In this document: in pieces, positions 24,279 through 37,725 of the stretch
Position numbering within the stretch: position 1 is the first letter of the stretch
How the letters are laid out: every line of letters begins with the position of its first letter
Origin: Candidatus Heritagella intestinalis
GTDB lineage: Bacteria > Bacillota > Clostridia > Oscillospirales > Acutalibacteraceae
Direction: 5' to 3'
DNA length: 64,000 nucleotides
NCBI GenBank assembly: GCA_904420555.1
Contig: CAJFVO010000009.1
Location: forward strand, 1 to 64,000
Notes under the pieces: model-generated
The model's input: only the letters and a program-made list of their open reading frames with translations
The model's database searches: none
Told to the model about the DNA's origin: nothing
Made by a program: the position numbers and the translations under genes

Positions 24279-25790
24279 ATGAAAAAACCCCTCGTTTTGA
24301 TGATCCTGGACGGTTTTGGCTGCGCCCCCAAAGAGGGCAACGCTATTGCCGCTGCAAAAAAGCCCAACATTGACGCCCTGTTCGCCTCCAACCCGGTGAC
24401 CCAGATTGGCGCTTCCGGCATGGACGTGGGCCTGCCCGACGGCCAGATGGGCAACAGCGAAGTGGGCCACACCAACATGGGCGCCGGCCGCATTGTGTAT
24501 CAGGAGCTCACCCGCATCACCAAGTCCATCCAGGACGGCCCCTTCTTTGAGAACGAGGCATTCCTGGCCGCTATGGAGAACGCCAAGAAGAACGACAGCG
24601 CCCTGCACCTCATCGGCCTGCTGTCCGACGGCGGCGTACACAGCCACATCACCCACCTGTATGCCCTGGTGGAGATGGCCAAGAAAATGGGCCTGACCAA
24701 GGTGTTTGTCCACTGCCTGCTGGACGGCCGTGACGTGCCCCCCAGCTCCGGCAAGGACTATGTGCAGCAGCTCTCCGACAAGCTCAAGGAGATCGGCGTA
24801 GGCCAGATCGCCACGGTTATGGGCCGCTACTATGCCATGGACCGCGACAACCGCTGGGAGCGCGTGGAAAAAGCCTATGCCGCCATGGTGTATGGCGAGG
24901 GCGAGAAGGCTGCCTGCGGCGTGTGCGCTGTGGCCAACTCCTATGAGAAGGACGTCACCGACGAGTTTGTGGTGCCCTGCGTCATCGACGGCGCCCAGCC
25001 CATCCAGGCCAACGACTCCATTATCTTCTTCAACTTCCGGCCTGACCGCGCCCGTGAAATCACCCGCACCTTTGTGGACCCGGATTTCAACGGCTTTGAG
25101 CGCCGGGGCGGCTTCTTCCCCGTCACCTATGTGTGCATGACCCAGTACGACGCCACCATGCCCAACGTACAGGTAGCCTTCAAGCCCCAGGTGCTGAAGA
25201 ATACCCTGGGCGAATACCTCTCCGACAAGGGCATGACCCAGCTGCGCATTGCCGAAACCGAGAAGTATGCCCATGTGACCTTCTTCTTCAACGGCGGCGT
25301 GGAAACCGTATACCCCGGCGAGGACCGCATCCTGGTGAAGTCCCCCAAGGTGGCCACCTATGACCTCCAGCCGGAGATGAGCGCCTATGAAGTCACCGAC
25401 AAGATGGTGGAAGCCATTAAGAGCGGCAAATACGACGTCATCATCCTGAACTATGCCAACTGCGACATGGTCGGCCATACCGGCGTATTCGAGGCCGCTG
25501 TCAAGGCCGTAGAGGCTGTGGACACCTGCGTGGGCCGCGTCACCGCTGCCATCCGGGAGATGGACGGCGTGCTGCTCCTCACCGCTGACCACGGCAACGC
25601 CGACAAGATGGTGGACGAGAACGGCGAGCCCTTCACCGCCCACACCACCAATCCGGTGCCCTTCTGCGTGGCGGGCTATTCCTGCCAGCTGCGGGAAGGC
25701 GGCCGTCTGGCGGACATCGCCCCCACCATGCTGCAGATCCTGGGCCTGCCCCAGCCGGAGGAAATGGACGGCAAGAGCCTGATCCAGTAA
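24279..25790 (+). CDS. gpmI: 2,3-bisphosphoglycerate-independent phosphoglycerate mutase
   Basis: The 503-residue alkaline-phosphatase-fold enzyme converts 3- to 2-phosphoglycerate. It has MILDGFG with the metal-binding Asp (about 8-14), the phosphoserine loop [17 protein letters not shown] with Ser near 60, the phosphotransferase cap '[15 protein letters not shown]', 'RDVPPSSG' and the second metal site '[11 protein letters not shown]'. Its length matches the family (about 510). The start at 24279 follows AAAGAAAGGA. A short hairpin (GGGTTCCGG/CCGGCAACCC) lies in the leader. Codon bias is as strong as in pgk and tpiA. Confidence 0.97.
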   Translation: MKKPLVLMILDGFGCAPKEGNAIAAAKKPNIDALFASNPVTQIGASGMDVGLPDGQMGNSEVGHTNMGAGRIVYQELTRITKSIQDGPFFENEAFLAAMENAKKNDSALHLIGLLSDGGVHSHITHLYALVEMAKKMGLTKVFVHCLLDGRDVPPSSGKDYVQQLSDKLKEIGVGQIATVMGRYYAMDRDNRWERVEKAYAAMVYGEGEKAACGVCAVANSYEKDVTDEFVVPCVIDGAQPIQANDSIIFFNFRPDRAREITRTFVDPDFNGFERRGGFFPVTYVCMTQYDATMPNVQVAFKPQVLKNTLGEYLSDKGMTQLRIAETEKYAHVTFFFNGGVETVYPGEDRILVKSPKVATYDLQPEMSAYEVTDKMVEAIKSGKYDVIILNYANCDMVGHTGVFEAAVKAVEAVDTCVGRVTAAIREMDGVLLLTADHGNADKMVDENGEPFTAHTTNPVPFCVAGYSCQLREGGRLADIAPTMLQILGLPQPEEMDGKSLIQ

Positions 25791-25846
25791 GATTCCTCCC
25801 GTCATACAACGCAAAAATCCCCGTGCCTGATGACGGGGACCGTAAA

Positions 25847-25882
25847 ACAGTGACAGTGGTGCGATCCGCTGTCACTGTTCTT
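25847..25882. terminator. Strong hairpin between gpmI and the MazG gene
   Basis: ACAGTGACAG pairs perfectly with CTGTCACTGT around a 12-nt loop, followed by TCTTGT. A second small stem CCCCGT/ACGGGG lies just before it. It probably ends the gpmI transcript. Confidence 0.6.
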
Positions 25883-25942
25883 GTATGATTGGGATTTCCG
25901 CGATAGAGCACAGGCCAAGCTGATTGGGGGAGGGAACGTATT

Positions 25943-26290
25943 TTGAAAGTGACAATTGACGAACTGGAAGCCTATTTGCTGGATCACTACAGCCATGGCG
26001 GAATCGACCAGAGTTTGTTTATGAAGCTCGTAGAGGAAATTGGCGAAGTGGCTGAAGTCCTAAACAAAAAGGCAGGAAGAAAAGCCTCCTGCAATGAAGA
26101 TTTACAAGGGCAGCTGGGTGACGAACTGGCAGATGTGGTACATTACGCGATTGCTATCGCAGCGCTCAATGGCATCGATATGACGGAGCGCATCATTGAA
26201 AAAGATAAAAGGGCTTCTATCAAATACGGCCATCGGGTGAATTTGGAGCAATTCCTCCTGAAGAGGAGAGAAAACAGGCTGGATGGCTGA
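25943..26290 (+). CDS. MazG-like nucleotide pyrophosphohydrolase
   Basis: The 115-residue helical protein has the all-alpha NTP pyrophosphatase signature. The first metal-binding helix reads LVEEIGEVAEVL (EExxE, about 30-41) and the second GDELADVVHYAIAIA (ExxxD). Such enzymes hydrolyse NTPs or modified dNTPs to NMP and pyrophosphate, often as house-cleaning. Translation starts at a TTG at 25943, eight bases after GGGGGAGGG. The single-domain form is short compared with full-length MazG. Base composition is lower in GC than neighbouring genes, which could hint at later acquisition. Confidence 0.85.
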   Translation: MKVTIDELEAYLLDHYSHGGIDQSLFMKLVEEIGEVAEVLNKKAGRKASCNEDLQGQLGDELADVVHYAIAIAALNGIDMTERIIEKDKRASIKYGHRVNLEQFLLKRRENRLDG

Positions 26291-26331
26291 ATCCCCGTTC
26301 ACGGGAAGCCTATCTGTTATCCTCTATTATA

Positions 26332-26366
26332 AAAAGCGGCTCTGTTTTCAAGAGCCGCTTTTCTTT
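26332..26366. terminator. Terminator after the MazG-like gene
   Basis: AAAAGCGGCTCT pairs with AGAGCCGCTTTT around TGTTTTCA-type loop bases, with T-run TTTTCTTTT on the plus strand. Confidence 0.85.
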
Positions 26367-26445
26367 TGATAATATTGGAAATCAGGAAAGCAGAGCGTAT
26401 CTGTGACTGCGAGCAATCTACGATTGCCGGCAATTTATGAACGCC

Positions 26446-26474
26446 TGTAAAAAGGGCCCGGAAATCCGGGCCCT
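26446..26474 (-). terminator. Terminator after the membrane-anchored unknown gene
   Basis: AGGGCCCGGA pairs with TCCGGGCCCT around a 2-4-nt loop, followed on the minus strand by TTTTTAC. Confidence 0.8.
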
Positions 26475-26501
26475 CTGCATTTCTCAGGTTTTTTAAGGCG
26501 C

Positions 26502-27242
26502 TCAGGAATCCGCCTCTACCGGCGTGCCGTCAATGAGCCGCTGGAACATGGCCTGGCAGTCCTTGTAGTAGTCCACATCGCCTGCGTTATTCTCGAAGTT
26601 GGTTCCGTCGATCATTCGCAGCGCCATGTAAAAAGAGCTCATATAGTCCTGCACTTCTTCTTTGGAAAGGGAATTGACGGAAAGGTCCATGGCGGTCAAG
26701 CCCTTGCAGTCGCTCCAGGCTACCCGCATATTCTCATAATCGGAAGCATCCTCCGGGGGGGTGGAACCGTCGGTATACGCAAAGAAACCGCCCTGATTTT
26801 GCATCCATTCAAAGCTATCCCCATTGATGAGATAAATCACGCTGGTAAATTCGCTGGCGTCCCCCATCAAACGCACGCTGTTGGCTTCCTGCACTTGGGG
26901 GTCCGCGCTGGAATCCCCGATAGGATAGGTGACCACTTGTACTTCCACCTGTCCGTCGCCGTTCCGATCCTCCCCGTAGGGCGCCAATTCCGCTTCCAGG
27001 GCATTGGCCATATCCTCAGAATACAGTCCGCCCACCACCGCAATGGTATAATCCGGCGCAGTCTTGGATAAAAGGGAATAAATCAGGCCGCCCGCCAGGG
27101 CCACCAGCAGCACCCCTACAATCACATGTACCTTATGGTAGAACCACCAGTTGGCGCGTTTTTCTTTTGGGGTTTTCGGGACGATCTCGTTGGCATGGAT
27201 GGTATCCTCTTCTCCGTCGAGAAACAAATGCTCTCTGGGCAT
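26502..27242 (-). CDS. Membrane-anchored protein of unknown function with a calcium-loop-like motif
   Basis: The 246-residue protein has a charged cytoplasmic start, one transmembrane helix (about 39-60, VHVIVGVLLVALAGGLIYSLL) and an external domain of about 185 residues. The external part contains EDRNGDGQVEV (near 93-103), which resembles the calcium-binding loop of EF-hand or dockerin repeats. It also contains acidic stretches and no other recognisable domain. I placed the start at the ATG at 27242, nine bases after AAGGAG; a GTG at 27251 touches that site. I cannot assign a function. Similar one-helix proteins with 'IAVVGGLYSEDMANALEAEL' openings look like ligand-binding domains, but this is only an impression. 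Confidence 0.65.
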   Translation of the reverse strand: MPREHLFLDGEEDTIHANEIVPKTPKEKRANWWFYHKVHVIVGVLLVALAGGLIYSLLSKTAPDYTIAVVGGLYSEDMANALEAELAPYGEDRNGDGQVEVQVVTYPIGDSSADPQVQEANSVRLMGDASEFTSVIYLINGDSFEWMQNQGGFFAYTDGSTPPEDASDYENMRVAWSDCKGLTAMDLSVNSLSKEEVQDYMSSFYMALRMIDGTNFENNAGDVDYYKDCQAMFQRLIDGTPVEADS

Positions 27243-27399
27243 GGGCTTCACTCCTTCGTGTGTTTATGAAATCCTGCTTTTTTCTGTATTTTGCTTAAAA
27301 ATTATCATATCAGATTCCCCCTCTTTTTTCAATACTTCTGCGGCGGACACCATCCCCAGGAATTCTCAGCGCCCATGGGGCCGGGCAGCCGCTTTTTTC

Positions 27400-27429
27400 T
27401 TGACAAAGGCCCCTTGCCGGTTGTATAAT
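27400..27429 (+). promoter_or_regulatory. Promoter of the pyrG operon
   Basis: TTGACA and TATAAT are spaced by 18 bp, leaving a leader of about 210 nt before pyrG. The inferred start site (about 27436) is A-rich rather than the G-run used in CTP-sensitive pyrG leaders of Bacillus. Confidence 0.85.
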
Positions 27430-27446
27430 ACCTAAGAAAAATTTGA

Positions 27447-30337
<2,891 letters not shown>

Positions 30338-30354
<17 letters not shown>

Positions 30355-33300
30355 TTTGCACAAGATTATGGTCATCGGCTCCGGGCCCATTGTCATCGGA
30401 CAGGCTGCGGAATTCGACTATGCCGGCACCCAGGCCTGCCTGGCCCTGCGGGAAGAAGGCTATGAGGTGGTGCTGGTGAACTCCAACCCCGCCACCATTA
30501 TGACGGACACCACCATTGCCGACAAGGTGTATATGGAGCCCCTGACCCTGGAATACCTGGCCCGCATCTGCCGCCACGAACGCCCCGACGCCATTGTCCC
30601 CAGCCTGGGGGGCCAGACGGGCCTGAACCTGGCCATGCAGCTGGCCAAAAAGGGCGTGCTGGAGGAGTGCGGCATCGAGCTGCTGGGCTCCGACGCCAAG
30701 AGCATTGAGGAGGCCGAGGACCGGGATTTGTTCAAGGAGCTGTGCCTGCGCATTGGCGAGCCGGTAGTGCCCTCTGAAATCACCTTCAGCGTGGAGGAGG
30801 CCCTGAAGGCCGCCCACGAAATCGGCTACCCGGTGATTCTGCGCCCGGCCTTCACCCTGGGCGGCACCGGCGGCGGCTTCGCCAACAACGACGAAGAGCT
30901 GGCCGAAATGATGAAGCACGCCCTGGCCCTGTCCCCGGTCCACCAGGTGCTCATTGAAAAGAGCATCAAGGGCTACAAGGAAATCGAGTACGAGGTCATG
31001 CGGGACGCCAACGACACGGCTATCACCATCTGCAACATGGAGAACGTGGACCCGGTGGGCATCCACACCGGCGACTCCATTGTAGTGGCCCCCAGCCAGA
31101 CCTTGACCAACAAGGAATACCACATGCTCCGGGACAGCGCCCTGCGGATTATCCGGGCGTTGAAAATCAAGGGCGGGTGCAACGTCCAGTTTGCCCTGGA
31201 CCCCCAGTCCTTCCAGTACTATGTCATTGAGGTCAACCCCCGCGTTTCCCGCTCCTCGGCCCTGGCCTCCAAGGCCACCGGCTACCCCATTGCCCGGGTT
31301 TCCGCCAAAATCGCCGTGGGCATGCGCCTGGACGAAATCCAGCTCATCAACACCCCGGCCTGCTTTGAGCCTTCCCTGGACTATGTGGTCACCAAGATTC
31401 CCCGGTTCCCCTTTGATAAATTTGAAAACTGCTCCAACGCCCTCTCCACCCAGATGAAGGCCACCGGCGAGGTCATGGCCGTGGGCCGCACCTTTGAGGA
31501 GAGCCTCCTGAAAGCCGTCCAGTCCCTGGAAACCGGCGTCTGCCACATCCACGCCGCCAAGTTTGACCGGAAGAACATGACGGTGGACCAGCTTTTGGAA
31601 TACATCAAGGAGGGCACCGACGACCGGCTCTATGCCATTGCCCAGCTCATGTGGCTGGGGGTGGACCACTCCCGTATCTGCGACATCACCCAGATCGACA
31701 TGATGTTCCTGGACAAGATCAAGAAGATCGTGGACTTTGAAAAGGAACTGGAAGCCGACCCCGGGGATCTGGCCCTGCTGAAGGAAGCCAAGCGCATGGG
31801 CTTCTCCGACCAGTATCTGGCCCAGCTCTGGAACATGACCGAGGACGACCTCTTCACCCTGCGGAAACAGGCGCATATTTTCCCCATCTATAAGATGATC
31901 GACACCTGCGCCGGGGAGTTTGAGAGCTATGTGCCCTACTTCTACTCCACCTATGAGCAGGAGGAGGAATCCGTGGTCACCGACCGGGAAAAAATCATTG
32001 TGCTGGGCTCCGGCCCCATCCGCATCGGCCAGGGCGTGGAGTTCGACTACTCCACGGTTCACGCCCTGAGGACCATCCGCCAGGCCGGCTACGAGGCCAT
32101 TGTCATCAACAACAACCCGGAAACCGTCTCTACTGACTATACCACTGCGGACAAGCTGTATTTTGAGCCCCTGACCATTGAGAGCGTCATGAACGTGGTG
32201 GAGCACGAAAAGCCCAAGGGGGTCATTGTGTCCCTGGGGGGCCAGACCGCTGTGAACCTGGCCGAGCCCCTGGCCCGCCGTGGCGTGCCCATTATCGGCA
32301 CCGACTGCGACGCCATTGAAAAGGCCGAAAACCGGGATGTTTTTGAAAATCTCATCCTGTCCCTGAACATCCCCCACCCGGTGGGCGCGGCTGTCACCAA
32401 CATCGACGAGGGATTGCGGGTGGCTGCGGAAATCGGCTATCCTGTACTGGTGCGCCCCAGCTTTGTGCTGGGCGGCCGGGCCATGGAGATTGTGGCCGAC
32501 GAGGACATGCTCCGCCACTACCTGCGCACCGCTGTAGAGGTGGACGAGGACAAGCCCGTGCTGGTGGATAAATACGTCACCGGCAAGGAAGTGGAAGTGG
32601 ACGCTATCTGTGACGGCAAAGAGGTCTTTGTCCCCGGCATTATGGAGCTGGTAGAGCGCACCGGCGTCCATTCCGGCGACAGCATCAGCGTGTATCCCCC
32701 CTTCAGCCTGTCCCAGAAGGTCAAGGACACCATTATCGACTACACCAGGAAGCTGGGCATTGGCACCGGCATTGTGGGCCTGTTCAACATTCAGTTTATT
32801 GTAGACAAGGACGAGAACGTCTATATTATCGAAGTGAACCCCCGGGCTTCCCGGAGCGTGCCCTTCCTGTCCAAGTCCACGGGCTGCAGCCTGGTGGAAA
32901 TCGCCGTAAAGGCTATGCTGGGCCACTCCCTCCAGGAGCAGGCCGACGCCCTGGAGCTGCCCGAGCGCACTCCCCGCTGGTATGTCAAGGCTCCGGCCTT
33001 CTCCTTCTCCAAGCTGGGCGGCATGGACACCTACCTGTCCCCGGAGATGAAGTCCACCGGCGAGGCCATCGGCTATGACACCCGCCTGAACCGGGCCCTG
33101 TACAAGGCCTTGCAGGCTTCCGGCATCCGCATGAAGGATTACGGCACCGTATTGGTGACCCTGGCCGACGAGGATAAGGAAGAAGCCCTGCCCCTGGTAC
33201 AGCGCTTCTACCGCCTGGGCTTTAACATCGAGGCCACGGCCGGCACGGCGGCGTTCCTGAAAAAGCACGGCATCCGCACCCGGGTGCTGGGCAAAATCAG

Positions 33301-33526
33301 CGAAGGCAGCGACGCCATCCCCCGCTCTATCCGGGCGGGCTATGTGAGCTATATTATCAACACCCGTTCCCTGCTTTCCGGCCCCCATGCCGACGACGGC
33401 GCGTATATCCGCCGCTGCGCAGTGGAAAACGGCGTGACGGCCTTTACCTCCCTGGATACGGTCCGCATCCTGCTGGACGTATTGGAGGAAATCGTCCCCT
33501 CGGTAGACACCATCGACTGCCAGTAA
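30338..33526 (+). CDS. carB: Carbamoyl-phosphate synthase large subunit
   Basis: The 1062-residue protein has the family's duplicated ATP-grasp design. The first half opens [28 protein letters not shown] and the second, near residue 550, [26 protein letters not shown]. Each half holds its own ATP-grasp signature ([29 protein letters not shown]; and [24 protein letters not shown]). The C-terminal allosteric MGS-like domain (about 930-1062) ends with '[18 protein letters not shown]'. The length is standard (about 1070). Translation is coupled to carA by a 17-nt overlap. Confidence 0.97.
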
Positions 33527-33576
33527 GCACCGCAACCCAAGACGCCGGGGGTCCCCGGCAGGCAAGGAGTCCTTTT

Positions 33577-35040
33577 ATGAGCAATCTTCACGAAGAATGC
33601 GGCGTATTCGGCGTGTTCAGCCCGGAAACCCGGGAGGACATTGCCGCCACCGTGTATTATGGGCTGTTCGCCCTTCAGCACCGCGGCCAGGAAAGCTGCG
33701 GCATTGTGGTCAACGACGACGGGCTGTTCCAGCACTATAAAGACGAGGGCCTGGTGCGGGATGTTTTCACCCACCGGGTTCTGGAAGGCCTGGGGCCGGG
33801 CCACATCGCTATCGGCCATGTGCGCTACGGCACCACCGGGGGCAGCGGCCGTCTCAACGCCCAGCCCATTGTGGTGAACCACCGCAAAGGCCCCATGGCC
33901 CTGGCCCACAACGGCAACCTGGTGAATTCCCGGGAGCTGCGGGAGAAGCTGGAAATGGAGGGCTGTATCTTCCACACCACCAGCGACACCGAAGTCATCT
34001 CCTACATCATCACCCGGGAGCGCCTTCACGCCCCCTCCATTGAGGCGGCGGTGAACCAGGCCATGGACATCCTGGAAGGGGCCTATTCCCTGGTGGTCAT
34101 GTCCCCGGCCAAGCTCATTGCTGTACGGGACAAACACGGCTTCCGGCCCCTGTGCTATGGACGCACCGAGGACGGCGGCTATGTGGTGGCTTCGGAAAGC
34201 TGCGCCCTGGACGCAGTGGGGGCCTCCTTTGTCCGGGACTTGGAGCCGGGGGAAATCCTGATATTCAGCGAAAAGGGCGTGCGTTCCATCCGGGACCACT
34301 GCGGCCAGGCGGAAAAGAAAACCTGCATCTTCGAGCACATTTACTTTGCCCGGCCGGACTCCGTCATTGACGGGGCCAGCGTTCACCGCGCCCGGGAAAC
34401 CGCCGGGGCCATCCTTGCCGAAACCGCCCCTGCCAAAGCGGATATTGTCGTGGGCGTGCCGGACTCCGGCCTGGACGCGGCTTTGGGCTATGCCAAGGCC
34501 TCCGGCATCCCCTATGCCACCGGCTTTATCAAAAACCGCTATATTGCCCGGACCTTTATCGCCCCGGGGCAGAAATCCCGGGAAAACAAGGTGCGCATGA
34601 AGCTCAACCCCATCCGGGAAACCGTAGAGGGCAAATCCGTAGTGCTGGTGGACGACTCCATTGTCCGGGGCACCACCTGCGCCCGGATCGTCAAGCTCCT
34701 GCGGGACGCCGGCGCACGGGAAATCCACATGCGGATATCCGCGCCGCCCTTCCTGAATCCCTGCTACTACGGCACGGACATCGACTCCCGGGACGCCCTC
34801 ATCGCCTGCCACCACACCATTGACGAGATTCGGGACATTATCGGGGCGGACAGCCTGGGCTACCTGCCGGTGGAACGGCTTCACGAGCTCATCGGCGCTC
34901 TGCCGGGGCAGGGCTTTTGCCGCGCCTGCTTTGACGGCGTGTATCCCACGGCCATCCCCAAGGACAGCGGGAAAAATAGATTTGAACAGAAAATCAGCGA
35001 GAATCCAAAATATAAAAAGGAGGGAACCGGCAAATGCTGA
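33577..35040 (+). CDS. purF: Amidophosphoribosyltransferase
   Basis: The 487-residue enzyme catalyses the first step of purine synthesis, making phosphoribosylamine from PRPP and glutamine. A seven-residue propeptide (MSNLHEE) precedes the nucleophilic Cys8 (CGVFGVF). The PRPP-binding motif is VVLVDDSIVRGTTCARIVK near 355. Cysteines positioned to hold the [4Fe-4S] cluster of the Bacillus-type enzyme are present (KTCIFEH, NPCYYG, CRACFDG). A lysine-rich tail of about 20 residues follows the conserved end. The last 7 nt overlap dapL, so the two genes are coupled. Confidence 0.95.
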   Translation: MSNLHEECGVFGVFSPETREDIAATVYYGLFALQHRGQESCGIVVNDDGLFQHYKDEGLVRDVFTHRVLEGLGPGHIAIGHVRYGTTGGSGRLNAQPIVVNHRKGPMALAHNGNLVNSRELREKLEMEGCIFHTTSDTEVISYIITRERLHAPSIEAAVNQAMDILEGAYSLVVMSPAKLIAVRDKHGFRPLCYGRTEDGGYVVASESCALDAVGASFVRDLEPGEILIFSEKGVRSIRDHCGQAEKKTCIFEHIYFARPDSVIDGASVHRARETAGAILAETAPAKADIVVGVPDSGLDAALGYAKASGIPYATGFIKNRYIARTFIAPGQKSRENKVRMKLNPIRETVEGKSVVLVDDSIVRGTTCARIVKLLRDAGAREIHMRISAPPFLNPCYYGTDIDSRDALIACHHTIDEIRDIIGADSLGYLPVERLHELIGALPGQGFCRACFDGVYPTAIPKDSGKNRFEQKISENPKYKKEGTGKC

Positions 35041-36215
35041 AAATCAATGAGAATTATCGGAACCTGAAGGAAAGCTACCTGTTTTCGGAAATCGCCAAGC
35101 GGGTGAAGGAATATCAGGACGCCAACCCGGACAAGAAGGTCATCCGCATGGGCATTGGCGACGTGAGCCTGCCCCTGTGCCCGGCGGTAGTGGACGAAAT
35201 GCAGCAGGCCGCTGTGGGCATGGGCAAGGCGGAAACCTTCCACGGCTACGGCCCCGAGCAGGGCTACGCCTTCCTGCGGGAGGCCATCCAGGGCTATTAC
35301 AAGGAATTCGGCGTCTCTTTGGAGGCTGACGAAATCTTTGTCTCTGACGGCGCCAAGAGCGACGTGGGCAACATCCTGGATTTGTTCTCCACGGACAACA
35401 CGGTGCTCATCCCCGACCCGGTATACCCGGTGTATGTGGACACCAACATCATGGACGGCCGGAAGATTACCTTCCTCCCCGCCAACCGGGAGAACCACTT
35501 CCTGCCGGTACCCGGCCCCGACACCCAGGGAGACATCATTTACCTCTGCTCCCCCAACAACCCCACCGGCGCGGTGTACAGCCGGGAACAGCTGGGGGCC
35601 TGGGTGGACTTCGCCAAGGCCAACGGCAGCCTGATTCTCTTTGACGCCGCCTATGAGTCCTTTATCTCCGACGGCAGCCCCCGGAGCATCTATGAAATTG
35701 ACGGGGCCAAGGAGTGCGCTGTTGAGTTCTGCTCCTTCTCCAAGACCGCGGGCTTTACCGGCACCCGGTGCGGCTATACCATTGTGCCCCACACCCTGGT
35801 GTTCGACGGCACGCCCCTGAACCGCCTGTGGCTGCGCCGCCAGACCACCAAGTTCAACGGCGTGGCCTATGTGGTCCAGCGGGCTGCCATGGGGGTCTTT
35901 ACCCCCGAAGGCCGCCGTCAGACCCGGGAGAATATCGAGTACTACAAGCGCAACGCCCAGCTCATGGCGGAGACCATGGAGAAGCTGGGAATCTGGTACA
36001 CCGGCGGCAAGAACTCCCCCTATGTGTGGTTCCAGTGCCCCGGCGGCGCGGATTCCTGGGCTTTCTTTGACGAGCTCCTCCACAAGGCCCAGATTGTGGG
36101 CACCCCCGGCGAGGGCTTCGGCGAAAACGGCAAGGGCTACTTCCGGTTCTCCGCCTTCTCCAGCCACGAGGACACCCAGGAAGCCATGAAGCGCTTCTAT
36201 GAGCTGTACCGGTAA
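35034..36215 (+). CDS. dapL: LL-diaminopimelate aminotransferase
   Basis: The 393-residue class I/II PLP-dependent aminotransferase matches the DapL group. It has 'YLFSEIAKRVKEYQDANPDKKVIRMGIGDVSLPL' at the start, 'YSP/CSPNNPTGAVYSREQL', and the PLP lysine in SFSKTAGFTGTRCGY near 238. DapL makes LL-diaminopimelate directly from tetrahydrodipicolinate, a one-step branch used by some clostridia to make lysine and cell-wall diaminopimelate. It ends the pyrG operon before a strong terminator. Its presence in a nucleotide operon is unusual. The start is supported by AAAAAGGAGGG and overlaps the purF stop. Confidence 0.92.
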   Translation: MLKINENYRNLKESYLFSEIAKRVKEYQDANPDKKVIRMGIGDVSLPLCPAVVDEMQQAAVGMGKAETFHGYGPEQGYAFLREAIQGYYKEFGVSLEADEIFVSDGAKSDVGNILDLFSTDNTVLIPDPVYPVYVDTNIMDGRKITFLPANRENHFLPVPGPDTQGDIIYLCSPNNPTGAVYSREQLGAWVDFAKANGSLILFDAAYESFISDGSPRSIYEIDGAKECAVEFCSFSKTAGFTGTRCGYTIVPHTLVFDGTPLNRLWLRRQTTKFNGVAYVVQRAAMGVFTPEGRRQTRENIEYYKRNAQLMAETMEKLGIWYTGGKNSPYVWFQCPGGADSWAFFDELLHKAQIVGTPGEGFGENGKGYFRFSAFSSHEDTQEAMKRFYELYR

Positions 36216-36239
36216 TTTTGAAAATCCAATTCCTGCAAG

Positions 36240-36288
36240 AAAGCCCTTTGCCGGGCTGGGGGTTCCCCTTCCGGCAAAGGGCTTTTCC
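36240..36288 (+). terminator. Terminator of the pyrG-dapL operon
   Basis: AAGCCCTTTGCCGG pairs with CCGGCAAAGGGCTT around a 15-nt loop and is followed by TTCCCTTGG. The T-tract is short but the stem is long. Confidence 0.75.
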
Positions 36289-36358
36289 CTTGGGCCGGGT
36301 TTTCCGAAAAAAAGCAAAATGATGACAGTTTTGTAACGGAACAGATTGACATAATCAG

Positions 36359-36387
36359 TTGACAAGGGCTCTTTCATTCTTTACAAT
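36359..36387 (+). promoter_or_regulatory. Promoter of the LCP gene
   Basis: A consensus TTGACA and TACAAT are spaced by exactly 17 bp. An AT-rich stretch lies upstream. Confidence 0.85.
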
Positions 36388-36454
36388 AAAAAGACACAGA
36401 GATTTTAGCTTGCGGAAATGGGGCCTTCCGGCCCAGTGAGAGGAGAGATGTGGA

Positions 36455-37657
36455 ATGAGAGAACCTGTACGGCGGCGGCGTCCCAGTTCACGCCCCGCCC
36501 CAACCCGGTATCAAACGCCGCCCCCACGGCGGCCTGCGGAACCCGCTCCCCGGCGGAGCGCCCGGGAATATCACGACGGCTATACCTATGCCCCGCCTCC
36601 CCGGAGAAGGCAGCCTGCCCCCCAGCCGGCTTCCCGCCGGCGCTCCGGCCAGGAAAGCCGCCGGGCCAGGCGCCGCCGCAGGCAGCTCCTGCACCGCGTC
36701 CTTCTGACAGTGGTGCTCCTGGTAGTGGGCGTTGTGGCGGCGGTGGGCGTTGGGGGCAAGTGGATTCTTTCCCAGATGCCCCGGGAAGAGGTGAACACCG
36801 AACAGTATGAGGCCCAGCCCTCGGAAGCCCCTGCCTGGGCCATGCCCACGGAAAACGGCGTGATGAATATCCTGCTCCTGGGGGCGGACCGGAATAAAGA
36901 CGGCTCCAATGGGCGCTCGGACACCATGATCCTCCTCTCCATTGACCAAACCAACAAAAAGCTGCGGATGGTCTCCTTTTTGCGGGACCTGTATCTGGAC
37001 ATCCCCACGGTGGGCTATCAGCGGCTCAACGCCGCCTTTGCCGCCGGGGGCGCGGCTTTGACCATGCAGACCATTGAAAACTACTTCCGGGTCCCGGTAG
37101 ACTACTATGTCCAGACGGACTTCCAGAACTTTGAGAAGATCATCACCAAAATGGGGGGCGTGGATGTAGAGCTCTCCCAGGAAGAAGCGGACTTCATGAA
37201 CAAAGAAAAGGGCTGGGATTTAAAAGCCGGCGTCCAGCACCTGAACGCCGAAGAAGCCCTGTATTTCTCCCGCATCCGGGATTTGGACAGCGACTTTGGC
37301 CGCACCGGCCGCCAGCGCCAGATGATCCTGTGTATGATCGACACCTTTAAGCAGCTCAACATAACGGATATGGCCGGGGTGGTTTTGGACTACCTCCCCT
37401 ATGTGACCACCAACCTCTCCGACGGGGACCTCTTGGGCCTGGCCTCCATGGCCTTGGAAATCGCCGATTACGATGTGGAAACCATGCACGTCCCCGAAAC
37501 CGGCACCTATGAGGACATCAAGGTCACCTTGGGCAGCACCCCCAACCAGCAGGTATTAAAGCCCGACGTGGAGGAAAACGCCCGCCTGCTGCGGAACTTC
37601 CTCTATGGGGAGAACCCGCCTGACGCCAATGCCCTTGGCAGCTCCGGCACGGAATAA
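36455..37657 (+). CDS. LytR-CpsA-Psr (LCP) family cell-wall glycopolymer ligase
   Basis: The 400-residue protein has a long, Arg/Pro-rich cytoplasmic start (1-78), a transmembrane helix (about 80-101) and an external LCP domain. The domain signatures are NILLLGADRNKDGSNGRSDTMIL (about 138-160), SFLRDLYLDIP with the catalytic Arg, and 'LNAEEALYFSRIRDLDSDFGRTGRQRQ' near 275-300. LCP enzymes attach teichoic acids or other glycopolymers to peptidoglycan. The basic tail of nearly 80 residues is longer than usual and could bind nucleic acid or membrane lipids. The start follows GAGAGGAGAG. Confidence 0.92.
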   Translation: MREPVRRRRPSSRPAPTRYQTPPPRRPAEPAPRRSAREYHDGYTYAPPPRRRQPAPQPASRRRSGQESRRARRRRRQLLHRVLLTVVLLVVGVVAAVGVGGKWILSQMPREEVNTEQYEAQPSEAPAWAMPTENGVMNILLLGADRNKDGSNGRSDTMILLSIDQTNKKLRMVSFLRDLYLDIPTVGYQRLNAAFAAGGAALTMQTIENYFRVPVDYYVQTDFQNFEKIITKMGGVDVELSQEEADFMNKEKGWDLKAGVQHLNAEEALYFSRIRDLDSDFGRTGRQRQMILCMIDTFKQLNITDMAGVVLDYLPYVTTNLSDGDLLGLASMALEIADYDVETMHVPETGTYEDIKVTLGSTPNQQVLKPDVEENARLLRNFLYGENPPDANALGSSGTE

Positions 37658-37666
37658 AAACAAAAA

Positions 37667-37700
37667 ATCCCAGAGGGCTTTTCCCTCCGGGATTTTCTCT
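37667..37700. terminator. Terminator between the LCP and ACT genes
   Basis: AATCCCAGAGGG pairs with CCCTCCGGGATT (one mismatch) around CTTTT, with T-rich ends on both strands. Confidence 0.8.
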
Positions 37701-37725
37701 TACACGCCGGTTTTGGGGGCCGCTG

